Positions 1-7,003 are shown, numbered from the stretch's first letter. The stretch is DNA of 10,449 bases from Nostoc sp. CHAB 5834 (GCA_020829485.1 JAIVFU010000175.1:1-10449), one strand, 5' to 3'. The notes: generated from the sequence alone by a model not told the origin. Numbers and translations: made by a program.

Positions 1-272
1 CACAAAGCCGGGCGATTGCCATTGACATGGAGTCAGCAACCATCGCCGCACAGGGCTACCGCTTCCGCGTTCCGTACGGCACATTGCTTTGCGTTTCAGA
101 CAAGCCATTGCACGGTGAGATCAAATTGCCAGGGCAAGCCAACCGCTTTTACGAAGAAGCCATTGCCGCGCATTTGCAAATAGGTATCCAGACCTGCGAA
201 CTGCTTCGTGAAGCTGGCACGACGCTTCATAGTCGCAAATTGCGCGCCTTCAACGAGCCTCCATTCCGTTAG
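1..272 (+). CDS. amn: AMP nucleosidase, C-terminal end (5'-partial)
   Basis: This is the last 89 or so residues of AMP nucleosidase, a cytosolic purine-salvage enzyme that hydrolyses AMP to adenine and ribose 5-phosphate. The reading frame is open from the window edge (first whole codon at base 3) and ends with TAG at 270-272. Visible landmarks are the stretch AIDMESATIAAQGYRFRVPY, then LLCVSDKPLHGEIKLPG, and a C-terminal LHSRKLRAFNE. All of these closely match the C-terminus of E. coli Amn as I remember it. The MES motif and the downstream Asp of SDKP belong to the nucleoside-phosphorylase-like fold, where they contact ribose and the base. The internal ATG at 27 is not a start, because the conserved sequence continues upstream of it. 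The next gene starts 60 bases downstream on the same strand with its own strong ribosome binding site. The N-terminal domain cannot be judged. Confidence 0.93.
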   Translation, partial: QSRAIAIDMESATIAAQGYRFRVPYGTLLCVSDKPLHGEIKLPGQANRFYEEAIAAHLQIGIQTCELLREAGTTLHSRKLRAFNEPPFR

Positions 273-332
273 ACGGGAACGAATTGGCTTTTGAAAGATT
301 TACCTTTATCATTTGAACGAGGAGGAACACAA

Positions 333-800
333 ATGCCCAATTCGAAAAAGCCAACTGGCACTTTTGATAAAGCCAAAGCGAAGCTCAGTGAACTTGCAGA
401 TAGCGTTATGGAGAGCGCCAGATCGGTTACCAAGTCAGCGACTGAAAGCGCAAAAAGTGCTGCAGGAACCATTGGCGATGCAGCGTCATCGGCAGGTGCT
501 GCAGTTAAAAGCAATCCTGGCAAAACTGCCGCTGCTGCTGGCGCTGTTCTTGCGGCAACCGCTGCTGCTGTAGCTGGCACCAAGCTTTACAATAGCAAAA
601 CAGGCAACACCGCCAAATCAGCGGCAAAGAAGCCTGCAGCGAAAAAACCGGCGGCCAAAAACCCGGCAGCGTCAAAAACAACGTCGTCATCCACAGCCAA
701 AAAGCCTGCGGCCCGTAAGCCTGCCGCGAGCAAGTCTACCGCTGCAAAAAACCAAGTGGCAAAAACTTCGACTGCTAAAGACCCTACTCCAGAAAGCTAA
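333..800 (+). CDS. Lys/Ala-rich DUF883-like protein with histone-H1-like tail
   Basis: A 155-residue protein of low sequence complexity. The ATG at 333 is chosen because GGAGG (321-325) sits 7 nt upstream; an in-frame ATG at 291 has no such site. Residues 10-60 form a Ser/Ala/Lys-rich, probably amphipathic helix (repeated SAxSAxSA pattern), reminiscent of phasins and of the ElaB/YqjD/DUF883 group. Residues 60-64 (SNPGK) then lead into an Ala-rich hydrophobic segment at 65-82, in the place where DUF883 proteins carry their C-terminal membrane anchor. Residues 94-148 are a Lys/Ala/Pro tail with KKPAA-type repeats, like histone H1 or bacterial HU-tail and AlgP-type proteins, which would favour DNA or RNA binding. 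No enzyme motif is present. Function is not known: it could be a nucleoid-associated, membrane-associated or granule-associated stress protein. The coding call is firm because of the ribosome binding site and the consistent composition; the family assignment is weak. Confidence 0.8.
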   Translation: MPNSKKPTGTFDKAKAKLSELADSVMESARSVTKSATESAKSAAGTIGDAASSAGAAVKSNPGKTAAAAGAVLAATAAAVAGTKLYNSKTGNTAKSAAKKPAAKKPAAKNPAASKTTSSSTAKKPAARKPAASKSTAAKNQVAKTSTAKDPTPES

Positions 801-808
801 ACTGCTAA

Positions 809-833
809 CCGGCCCGGTTCTTCACCGGGCCGG
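809..833. terminator. Perfect 10-bp stem-loop between convergent genes
   Basis: CCGGCCCGGT (809-818) and its exact reverse complement ACCGGGCCGG (824-833) enclose a TCTTC loop. The hairpin begins 8 bases after the stop codon of the Lys/Ala-rich protein gene and ends 7 bases before the stop codon of the convergent M2 peptidase gene. This is the usual position for a shared bidirectional terminator. Neither side has a proper T-run, so termination may be weak or factor-assisted, or the hairpin may mainly protect mRNA 3' ends. Confidence 0.55.
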
Positions 834-840
834 AAGCATG

Positions 841-2673
841 TTACCAGCCTTTTTTCGCGCCCTTATTCTGGACCTTAAGCCACTTCATCAGTGGCGCGAA
901 ATATTCGAGCATTGCCTTGCCCGACATTTCTCTGCTGCCAGTGAAGGCCTCCAGCGCGTCCGGCCATGGCTTTGATGCACCCAATTCGAGCATTGCGTTC
1001 AGCCTGTTGCCCACTTCCTTGTTACCGTAAAACGAACAGCGATGCAGCGGCCCTTTCCAACCAGCCGTGTCACATGCCGCCTTGTAAAACTGGAACTGCA
1101 AAATGCGGGCGAGGAAGTAACGCGTGTAGGGCGTATTGCCTGGAACATGATATTTTGCGCCCGCATCAAACGCATTGGCCGGACGCTCAACTGGCGGAAC
1201 AATGCCCTGATATTGAGTGCGCAGCCTGGTCCAGGCAGTATTATATTCAACAGGCTTGATTGACCCATCGAACACACCCCAACGCCATTTGTCGACGATC
1301 ACGCTGAACGGCAGGAACGCAACCTTGTCCATTGCCTGCCGCAACAGCAGGCCGTTATCCTTGTCGGCACTCGGCACCTTGGCGGGATCAAGCAAGCCAA
1401 TCTGAACCAGGTAATCGGGCGTGATCGACAGCGCAATGGCATCGCCAATCGCCTCGTGGAACCCGTCATTGGCGCCATTCAAATGGAGATAGCTCTGCTT
1501 GTTATAGGCGCGCTGGTAATAATTGTGACCAAGCTCGTGATGGATCGTCACGAAGTCGCCGGTGTTAATCTTGATACACATCTTGATCCGCAGATCATCG
1601 ACATTGTCGAGGTCCCAAGCCGAGGCATGACACACGACTTCGCGATCGGCAGGCTTCAGGAATTGCGAGCGCGTGTAGAAGCTTTCGGGCAGGGGCGCGA
1701 AGCCAAGCGAGGAGAAAAAGCCCTCGCCGGTTTTCACCATCTTCATCTCGTCATAGCCCTTTTCCTTGAGCAACGCGCCAATGTCGTAGCCGATATCGCC
1801 CGATCCCGGAGGTGCAACGAGATCATAGATATCGCCCCATTCCTGCGCCCACATATTGCCAAGCAAATCAGCGCGGATCGGCCCAGTTTTTGCCTGAACG
1901 CCATCGCCATATTTGGTGTTCAGCTGGCCGCGAACATATGTGTGAAGTTCGTCGTAAAGCGGCTTAACCTCAAGCCATAACTTGTCCGTTAACTTCGCAA
2001 AATCATCGGCAGGCATGTCATAGCCGGAACGCCACATCGCGCCTAGATCGGAAAAGCCCAGTTCCGTCGCGCCCTGATTGGCGATGGCGGCCATGCGTGC
2101 ATAATCGTCCTTCATCGGCGCGCCGACATTGTCGTGCCAACTCGCCCACATTTCCTTCAGCTCTTCAGGATTGCGATTGGTGCCCATCGCAGCTTCGATA
2201 TCCGAGCCGTTTATTTCCTTGCCGTTTAAAGTGCCCTTACCCTTGCCATATGCCGAGTTCAGCCGTGTCGCGATTTCGGAGAGTTCTTTTGCGGCGCCCG
2301 GCGTGGTTGGTGCGGGCAAGACCAGTCCACCGCGTAATATATCGAGCTTGCGCTTCGTTTCCGCCGAAAGCCCCGCGACATTTTGATACTTTGCAGCATC
2401 GAGTGCATATTGAACCGCTTTCTCGGTGCCAATCTCACCATATTTCGCGGCAAGTGCGTCGGTGTCGTCTGTTATGTAGGTCGCGTTGATCCACGCAACT
2501 TTTGCTCCTTCAACCGAGAAGTCGAACAGGTCTTTTTCCGCGCTAGCCAAGAATGCCTCCGCATCGGCGACAGTGGGGGCCGTCATGGCCGCAGGCGCAG
2601 CTTGCGCCAGAGCGACCGACGGTATCGAAAGCGTGGCCATCGCCAAAGCGGCGAGCGAAACGAAATTTTTCAT
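841..2673 (-). CDS. Exported M2-family peptidyl-dipeptidase (ACE-like zinc metallopeptidase)
   Basis: A 610-residue homologue of angiotensin-converting enzyme (peptidase family M2), which removes C-terminal dipeptides from peptides. Residues 1-23 are a signal peptide (Lys, hydrophobic core, SVALA before the cut), so it should act in the periplasm or outside. The zinc site is HELGH at 379-383 with third ligand E407 in FHEAIGD; E380 is the catalytic base. K507, H509, R518 and Y519 in the KYHVP...YTRYF stretch match the substrate and chloride residues K511, H513, R522 and Y523 of human testis ACE at a constant offset of four, which makes an active enzyme likely. Two Cys pairs (in VVCHASAW/IKMCIK and KAACDTAG/HRCSF) correspond to ACE disulfides. 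GAGGAG lies 8 nt before the ATG. It follows the membrane-protein gene by 57 nt but has a possible own promoter. A nutritional role in peptide breakdown is likely; the natural substrate is unknown. Confidence 0.95.
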   Translation of the reverse strand: MKNFVSLAALAMATLSIPSVALAQAAPAAMTAPTVADAEAFLASAEKDLFDFSVEGAKVAWINATYITDDTDALAAKYGEIGTEKAVQYALDAAKYQNVAGLSAETKRKLDILRGGLVLPAPTTPGAAKELSEIATRLNSAYGKGKGTLNGKEINGSDIEAAMGTNRNPEELKEMWASWHDNVGAPMKDDYARMAAIANQGATELGFSDLGAMWRSGYDMPADDFAKLTDKLWLEVKPLYDELHTYVRGQLNTKYGDGVQAKTGPIRADLLGNMWAQEWGDIYDLVAPPGSGDIGYDIGALLKEKGYDEMKMVKTGEGFFSSLGFAPLPESFYTRSQFLKPADREVVCHASAWDLDNVDDLRIKMCIKINTGDFVTIHHELGHNYYQRAYNKQSYLHLNGANDGFHEAIGDAIALSITPDYLVQIGLLDPAKVPSADKDNGLLLRQAMDKVAFLPFSVIVDKWRWGVFDGSIKPVEYNTAWTRLRTQYQGIVPPVERPANAFDAGAKYHVPGNTPYTRYFLARILQFQFYKAACDTAGWKGPLHRCSFYGNKEVGNRLNAMLELGASKPWPDALEAFTGSREMSGKAMLEYFAPLMKWLKVQNKGAKKGW

Positions 2674-2694
2674 GGAATGTGCTCCTCAGCAAAT

Positions 2695-2723
2695 ATTATG
2701 GCCGAATGGTGAAACTTTGTGAC
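2695..2723 (-). promoter_or_regulatory. Candidate sigma70-type promoter for the M2 peptidase gene
   Basis: On the minus strand GTCACA (2718-2723, 4 of 6 matches to TTGACA) is followed after exactly 17 nt by CATAAT (2695-2700, 5 of 6 matches to TATAAT). A start of transcription near 2688 would leave a leader of about 15 nt that still holds the GAGGAG ribosome binding site. The site falls in the 57-nt gap before the peptidase gene. It is a pattern match only, and the gene may also be read from upstream. Confidence 0.4.
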
Positions 2724-2730
2724 GCTGGCG

Positions 2731-3282
2731 TCAACCTGCGCTGCGCGTCGTTCGTCGAAGAAATAATGCCGCCAGCAGACCAAAAAAGGTGATGAGAAAA
2801 GCAATTGATTTCATCGGCTGCACGGTCGCCGCGATGCCAGCCAACAGATCGCTGCCTTTGAGCCTCAGAATCTGGAAAAGCTGGCAGATGGTCTCGATAT
2901 AATCCGCAGTCCCGAAGATTATCGCGGCAGCGATAATTACCCACCCAAGGCGGCGCAGCAGCGGCTTTGTTGCATGGGCAAATAATCGCCCGCCGCAATA
3001 CGCGCCGAACGAATACACTGCAATGAAGATCAGGTCGATAATCATGGCGAGCCTGGCAAGGTTAAACACACCATCGGATCGCCAAGCCCGCTGAATTGCG
3101 TCAACCCTAGCTGCTGTCGCCGCTGCCTGATGGTCGCCGATACCCCAAGGCGACACAGCGTTTGAAAACCAGGGGTTCATGGCAATCATCGCCGCAAGCA
3201 TCAACAACCCGATTAGCCAGAAACGCCAGAAATTACGCTCTAAGCTACTTTCGGCCTCGCCCGGCGGAGAGGACGCTACCAT
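2731..3282 (-). CDS. Four-helix integral membrane protein of unknown function
   Basis: I do not recognise the family of this 183-residue protein. It has about four hydrophobic segments: roughly residues 22-37 (WLIGLLMLAAMIAM), 79-97 (LAMIIDLIFIAVYSFGAY), 113-128 (GWVIIAAAIIFGTADYIE) and 154-172 (MKSIAFLITFFGLLAALFL). Between helices 1 and 2 lies a soluble stretch of about 40 residues (AAATAARVDAIQRAWRSDG). Acidic and aromatic residues inside or next to the helices (D in IIDLIF, DYIE in helix 3) may be functional, but no catalytic motif stands out. The C-terminus is Arg-rich (RRTTR), which points to the cytoplasm. The ATG overlaps the last codons of the alpha/beta hydrolase gene by 7 bases, so the two are probably translated together. 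Gene reality is well supported by the overlap and membrane topology; function is open. Confidence 0.8.
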   Translation of the reverse strand: MVASSPPGEAESSLERNFWRFWLIGLLMLAAMIAMNPWFSNAVSPWGIGDHQAAATAARVDAIQRAWRSDGVFNLARLAMIIDLIFIAVYSFGAYCGGRLFAHATKPLLRRLGWVIIAAAIIFGTADYIETICQLFQILRLKGSDLLAGIAATVQPMKSIAFLITFFGLLAALFLRRTTRSAG

Positions 3283-4043
3283 GACGGCCCAGTCAACGCT
3301 GTGACCAGCGCTTGTCCCAGATTTGGTTTCACCACCGCGCTCATATGGTTGCCGGGGACCGTGAACAGCTTTCCATGTTTCAGCGCGGCAGCAAGGTCGG
3401 CTGCCGAGCCATTGTCATTGTCATCCTCACCGCAAATGATCGCGACTGGCAAATCCCATGCAGCGAGCTCAGTAGCACTGTTGTCGACAAAAGTGTCGAG
3501 TATGTGACGCAGCGCGACAGGATCGCCGCCAGTTGTCTTCAGGAACGCCTCGGCCATCCACGCGGGCGATCCTTTTTCATGGTTGCCCAGATTGTCGAGG
3601 ACATTTTTGAAATGGCTGCTTCGCTTTCCCGTGTGCGTCAGCCCCTCCAGCCCCATGCCTGAAATAATCGCACGCCCCGGTTTGCACCCCCGCGTCAGCA
3701 TCCGCGCTACGGTGCGACCGCCAAGCGAATAACCGCCTAAATCGAAATCGCTCAGACCCAAATGCTCGATCAGTGCAAACTGGTCGTCCGCCAATATGTC
3801 CTTTGGATAATGCACCGAATCGTGCGGCTTCCCGCTTAGCCCGTGCGCACGCAGGTCGGGCATGATGACCCGGTAGCCAGCTTCGGCGAGCATAGCGGCA
3901 TGGCCGAACTTGATCCAGTTGGTGTCGGCCTCACTAAAATAGCCGTGGATAAGCAGCAAGGGACGCCCCCCATCTGTCTTTGGGCCAGTCTCGCGCCATG
4001 CAATTTCAATGCCGTCAGCCGTAATAAAATTGTTGGAGATCAT
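3276..4043 (-). CDS. Alpha/beta hydrolase
   Basis: A 255-residue cytosolic alpha/beta-hydrolase-fold enzyme, the usual length for a single-domain member. No signal peptide is visible. The oxyanion-hole motif LLLIHGYFSEADTNW covers residues 29-43. The nucleophile elbow GYSLGG (104-109) places the catalytic Ser at 106. The acid is most likely D207 in CGEDDND, and the catalytic His is H233 in GNHMS. PDLRAHGLSGKP (62-73) is the typical strand-4 loop. The triad is complete, so it should be an active esterase, lipase or related hydrolase, but the sequence does not reveal the substrate. AAGGA lies 9 nt before the ATG. Its last bases overlap the following membrane-protein gene by 7 bases, and it appears to be first in a small operon after a 248-base gap. 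Confidence 0.92.
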   Translation of the reverse strand: MISNNFITADGIEIAWRETGPKTDGGRPLLLIHGYFSEADTNWIKFGHAAMLAEAGYRVIMPDLRAHGLSGKPHDSVHYPKDILADDQFALIEHLGLSDFDLGGYSLGGRTVARMLTRGCKPGRAIISGMGLEGLTHTGKRSSHFKNVLDNLGNHEKGSPAWMAEAFLKTTGGDPVALRHILDTFVDNSATELAAWDLPVAIICGEDDNDNGSAADLAAALKHGKLFTVPGNHMSAVVKPNLGQALVTALTGPSW

Positions 4044-4291
4044 GACCTAAATCCTTCGAGCGAAACCCGCAGAAATCTCAGAAAGTAGAGGCACCCCTTA
4101 TGGTGTCTTCCGGGCACAAAAAGTGCCCAGAATTTCCAAAAAAGAATGTCAATTTTGGCCCGTTTGAACATGGTCCGCTGGTGACATTTAACGACCGTGT
4201 AGGAAAGGAAATTCTGTCAGGCGTCAGCGCGCAGCAGCTGCTTTTTCTGCTCCATCGGCGCGGAACGACCAGAATAGGTCGGCTGTTAATG
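4044..4291. other. Intergenic region with small hairpins upstream of the hydrolase gene
   Basis: I see no convincing gene here. Two adjacent hairpins lie 47-85 bases before the hydrolase start: GGGCAC/GTGCCC (4112-4117 and 4123-4128, loop of five A on the plus strand) and an imperfect GGCACC/GGTGTC pair (4090-4095 and 4102-4107). On the minus strand a perfect -35 hexamer TTGACA (4147-4152) is present, but no good -10 stands 16-18 bases further on. A third short stem CGACC/GGTCG (4266-4281) sits just past the GFA gene, without a T-run. The region probably holds the hydrolase promoter and leader and the end of the GFA transcript, but none of this can be fixed from sequence alone. Confidence 0.4.
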
Positions 4292-4735
4292 TCATGAGAC
4301 CTCCGGCGTCAACAGCTGCATCCACTCTGCAACGGCTCTTGGTTGCTCTTCCATAGAAATTGCGTCTTCGGGGATGGCAACCCAGCTTTGGCGGCTGCCA
4401 GTCCATAAGTGAAATTTGGGCACGACATCTTTGCTGGCATCCAAGGTGCCGACACGGACAGTTACCATGCCGGGCCTAGTACTGTTCTTAGAATACAGCC
4501 GAACCAAACATTTGGAACAGGCAAATATCGTGCCGATGGCGCCGCTCGGCTGTGTGCGCTCGCCGGATATCACTTCGCCTGTGACCGATAACATTGCCTC
4601 GAAGATTGGCATTTGAAGCGCGAAGGCACTGCCCGACTGGGTCTGGCAATCGGTGCAGTGGCAGGCGTAAACGACCGGCGTTTGCGGAGCGCTGATCCTA
4701 TACCGAACCTGCCCACACCCGCAACCGCCGTCCAT
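4292..4735 (-). CDS. GFA/CENP-V family zinc-binding protein
   Basis: A 147-residue member of the GFA (glutathione-dependent formaldehyde-activating enzyme-like) family, a small zinc fold of about 120-190 residues. All seven expected metal-binding cysteines are visible: C5 and C7 in GGCGCG, C25, C27 and C30 in ACHCTDCQ, and C73 and C76 in ACSKC. The ATG at 4735 is preferred over a GTG one codon upstream because AAGGGG at the end of asd lies 7 nt before it. The start is only 4 nt after the asd stop, so the two genes share an operon. Family members named Gfa were linked to formaldehyde and glutathione adduct formation, but most are uncharacterised, and the link to aspartate-family biosynthesis may be only positional. 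The family call is sure; the reaction is not. Confidence 0.92.
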   Translation of the reverse strand: MDGGCGCGQVRYRISAPQTPVVYACHCTDCQTQSGSAFALQMPIFEAMLSVTGEVISGERTQPSGAIGTIFACSKCLVRLYSKNSTRPGMVTVRVGTLDASKDVVPKFHLWTGSRQSWVAIPEDAISMEEQPRAVAEWMQLLTPEVS

Positions 4736-4739
4736 CACC

Positions 4740-5765
4740 TTACCCCTTTTTCAAATGCCGCCGTCCCAGCAATTCAGCGATCTGGACAGCGTTCAACGCC
4801 GCTCCCTTGCGAAGGTTATCCGACACGCACCAGAAGGCAAGACCGTTGTCCACGGTCGGGTCTTCGCGTACCCGGCTGACATAAGTGGCGTCGTCGCCGG
4901 CGGCCTCGATGGGCGTCGTGTAACCGCCATCTTCACGCTTATCCACGAGCATGATGCCGGGGCTTTCGCGCAAGATCGACTTTGCCTTGGCCGCGGACAT
5001 TTCGCGTTCATATTCGATATTCACTGCTTCACTATGGCCGACGAATACGGGCACGCGGACACAGGTTGCTGTCAACTTGATCTTGGGGTCGAGGATCTTC
5101 TTGACCTCGACCATCATCTTCCACTCTTCCTTGGTATAGCCGTCCTCAAGGAAGCTATCGATGTGCGGGATGACGTTGAACGCGATCTGCTTGGTGAATT
5201 TCTTCGCCACCGCACCGTCGCCGACGAAGATATTGCGGCTCTGCTCGAACAATTCGTCCATACCTTCCTTGCCCGCGCCCGACACCGACTGATAGGTCGA
5301 TACGACCACGCGCGTGATGTTGGCGTAATCATGCAGCGGCTTAAGCGCCACGACGAGCTGAGCGGTCGAGCAGTTCGGATTGGCGATGATATTCTTGCGC
5401 TTGTAGCCATCGATAGCGTCAGGATTCACCTCTGGCACGATCAGCGGAATGTCGGGGTCCATCCGGTGCAAGGAGCTGTTGTCGATGACCACGCAGCCCG
5501 CAGCCGCCGCAATCGGCGCGTATTTCTTGGTTGCTTCCGAACCAATTGCGAAAATCGCCATGTCCCAGCCGGTCCAGTCGAAATTCTCGATATTCTGGAC
5601 CTTCAGCATCCTGTCGGTATCGCCATATTCAATTTCGATACCCTGGCTGCGCGACGATGCCAGCACCGCGATTTCATCGGCGGGGAATTCGCGTTCAGCA
5701 AGGATGTTGACGACTTCGCGCCCGACATTGCCCGTCGCGCCTGCAACTACGATACGATAACCCAT
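4740..5765 (-). CDS. asd: Aspartate-semialdehyde dehydrogenase
   Basis: A 341-residue enzyme that reduces aspartyl-4-phosphate with NADPH to aspartate semialdehyde. This is the branch step to lysine and diaminopimelate (cell wall), threonine and methionine. The N-terminal Rossmann motif VVAGATGNVG covers residues 6-15. The active-site Cys is C132 in NPNCSTAQ, and the catalytic His is H244 in VFVGHSEAV. SVSGAGKEG follows the active site as usual. The ATG at 5765 is chosen because GAGGG lies just upstream; a TTG five codons earlier would put that site inside the gene. The start is only 26 nt below a strong rplS terminator, which leaves no room for a promoter between them. Transcription must therefore come by readthrough or from a promoter within or above the hairpin. 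The GFA gene follows 4 nt after. Confidence 0.97.
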   Translation of the reverse strand: MGYRIVVAGATGNVGREVVNILAEREFPADEIAVLASSRSQGIEIEYGDTDRMLKVQNIENFDWTGWDMAIFAIGSEATKKYAPIAAAAGCVVIDNSSLHRMDPDIPLIVPEVNPDAIDGYKRKNIIANPNCSTAQLVVALKPLHDYANITRVVVSTYQSVSGAGKEGMDELFEQSRNIFVGDGAVAKKFTKQIAFNVIPHIDSFLEDGYTKEEWKMMVEVKKILDPKIKLTATCVRVPVFVGHSEAVNIEYEREMSAAKAKSILRESPGIMLVDKREDGGYTTPIEAAGDDATYVSRVREDPTVDNGLAFWCVSDNLRKGAALNAVQIAELLGRRHLKKG

Positions 5766-5791
5766 TTTTGTGTCCCTCAAATTTTGGCATT

Positions 5792-5828
5792 AAAAAAGGC
5801 CGGGTTCCTGATTTGGAGCCCGGCCTTT
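5792..5828 (-). terminator. Intrinsic terminator after rplS
   Basis: Read on the minus strand, AAAGGCCGGG-type arms (5819-5828 with 5795-5804) form a perfect 10-bp GC-rich stem. It can extend by four more pairs (one G-U) to a 6-base loop, and it is followed by a run of six T (5792-5797). It ends the rpsP/trmD/rplS transcript 34 bases after the rplS stop codon. Because asd begins so soon after it, it may also work as an attenuator for asd. Confidence 0.9.
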
Positions 5829-5862
5829 GTTGTTCGGTTTAAGAACGCAGCGCGGCTCCTGC

Positions 5863-6255
5863 CTATTCGGCAGCCTCGGTAATCTTAATTGGGCGCGGGT
5901 CGCGGCGTTCGGCGATACGTGCCTTCTTGCCGGTCAAGCCGCGCAGATAATAGAGTTTCGCACGACGAACAACGCCGCGGCGGACGACTTCGATGCTTTC
6001 GATGTTCGGGCTGTACAGCGGGAATACACGCTCAACGCCCTCACCGAACGACATTTTGCGAACAGTAAAGTTGGAGCCCATGCCCTTGTTCGAACGCGCG
6101 ATGCACACGCCTTCGTAATTCTGTACGCGAGTGCGTTCGCCTTCAACAACCTTTACGCCAACCTTGATGGTGTCACCGGCGCGAAAGGCTGGAATGCTTC
6201 TGGTTTCTGACAAAGCCGCAATGGCTTCAGCTTCTAATGTCTGGATGAGGTTCAT
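5863..6255 (-). CDS. rplS: 50S ribosomal protein L19
   Basis: A 130-residue protein of the large ribosomal subunit that lies at the 30S-50S interface. The start is the ATG at 6255 ([10 protein letters not shown]), 7 nt after the trmD stop. A longer in-frame ORF running into trmD is not real because the family begins here. Characteristic segments are [11 protein letters not shown] (residues 20-30), [20 protein letters not shown], the [19 protein letters not shown] core and the [10 protein letters not shown] stretch near residue 100. The C-terminus adds about 15 residues ([14 protein letters not shown]) beyond the short E. coli form, common in alphaproteobacteria. It is the last gene before a strong terminator, in the usual order after trmD. 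Confidence 0.98.
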   Translation of the reverse strand: MNLIQTLEAEAIAALSETRSIPAFRAGDTIKVGVKVVEGERTRVQNYEGVCIARSNKGMGSNFTVRKMSFGEGVERVFPLYSPNIESIEVVRRGVVRRAKLYYLRGLTGKKARIAERRDPRPIKITEAAE

Positions 6256-6262
6256 GCCCCAT

Positions 6263-7003
6263 TTAATCCTTATTCTTTTGTCGCACGTCAGAGGCAGGCT
6301 GAACCCGGGCATCTTTGTAACGCCCCCAAAGGTCCGGTCTGCGTAACCGAGTATCTTCCTCTGCCTTTTGTTTCCGCCAGGCAACTATTTTCGCATGATC
6401 CCCCGATCGCAACACTTCAGGGATCATCCGCCCTTCCCAATCATTGGGCCGGGTATAATGCGGATATTCGAGTAATTCTTGTTCAAAGGACTCTTCGTCA
6501 CCGCTGGAAGTCGCGCCCATTACGCCGGGAAGCAGCCGAATGCAAGCGTCTAACAGCATCAAAGCGCCAATTTCCCCGCCCGACAGGACGATGTCGCCCA
6601 TGCTGATTTGTTCGATTTCAGGATGGGCATCGAACAGGCGCTCGTCGAAGCCCTCGAAACGCCCGCAGATGATGGTGACGCCATGGCCGGAAGCGAGTTC
6701 GCGGATACGGGCTTGAGTTATGGGAGTGCCGCGCGGAGTCATGGCAAGGATTGGAGCTATAGGCTGCACCGTTTTGGCATGGTCAACCGCCGCCGAAAGA
6801 ATATCCGCCCGCAACACCATCCCAGCCCCGCCGCCCGCTGGTGTGTCATCAACCGTACGGTGCTTGTCAGTGGCAAAGTCGCGGATATGGACAGGGGAGC
6901 AGGACCACTTTCCCTCCTCCAGTGCACGGCCAGCCAGCGAAATGCCAAGTGGGCCGGGGAACATCTCGGGGTAAAGTGTAAGGATTTGTGTGTGGAAGGT
7001 CAT
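6263..7003 (-). CDS. trmD: tRNA (guanine-37-N1)-methyltransferase
   Basis: A 246-residue SPOUT-class methyltransferase that puts a methyl group from S-adenosylmethionine on N1 of G37 in tRNAs with a G36, preventing +1 frameshifting. It works as a dimer with a trefoil knot. Knot and cofactor motifs are [12 protein letters not shown] (111-122), [11 protein letters not shown] (134-144) and RLLPGVMG (156-163). The substrate loop is [16 protein letters not shown] (171-185 region). At the place of the catalytic Asp169 of E. coli (DSF), this protein appears to have Glu (E171 of EESF). I infer this by eye alignment, and it may be normal for the group. The ATG overlaps the stop of the upstream membrane-protein gene as ATGA, so translation is coupled. 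rplS follows 7 nt after the stop. Confidence 0.98.
   Translation of the reverse strand: MTFHTQILTLYPEMFPGPLGISLAGRALEEGKWSCSPVHIRDFATDKHRTVDDTPAGGGAGMVLRADILSAAVDHAKTVQPIAPILAMTPRGTPITQARIRELASGHGVTIICGRFEGFDERLFDAHPEIEQISMGDIVLSGGEIGALMLLDACIRLLPGVMGATSSGDEESFEQELLEYPHYTRPNDWEGRMIPEVLRSGDHAKIVAWRKQKAEEDTRLRRPDLWGRYKDARVQPASDVRQKNKD

Noticed and set aside
273..332. A GGAAC motif (276-280) as the -35 of an EcfG-type stress promoter for the Lys/Ala-rich protein gene
   Set aside because: No CGTT-like -10 is found 16-18 bases downstream, so there is no support beyond a five-base match.
4224..4295. A 23-codon minus-strand frame (MTLTADLFWSFRADG...) whose ATG overlaps the GFA stop as ATGA
   Set aside because: The coupling overlap is suggestive, but the frame is very short, has no family resemblance, and ATGA overlaps arise often by chance. 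It is left out unless conserved in relatives.
4100..4297. A 65-codon plus-strand frame in the gap between the GFA and hydrolase genes
   Set aside because: No ribosome binding site before the ATG, no recognisable domain, and it runs antisense into the end of the GFA gene.
4755..5882. A 375-codon open frame on the plus strand opposite asd
   Set aside because: It is the antisense shadow of asd and rplS. The minus-strand product has complete, conserved Asd motifs, and the plus-strand product resembles no family.
6256..6384. An N-terminal extension of rplS by 43 codons
   Set aside because: It would overlap the trmD coding sequence in another frame. L19 proteins begin at the MNLIQ methionine, and the spacing after trmD fits this.
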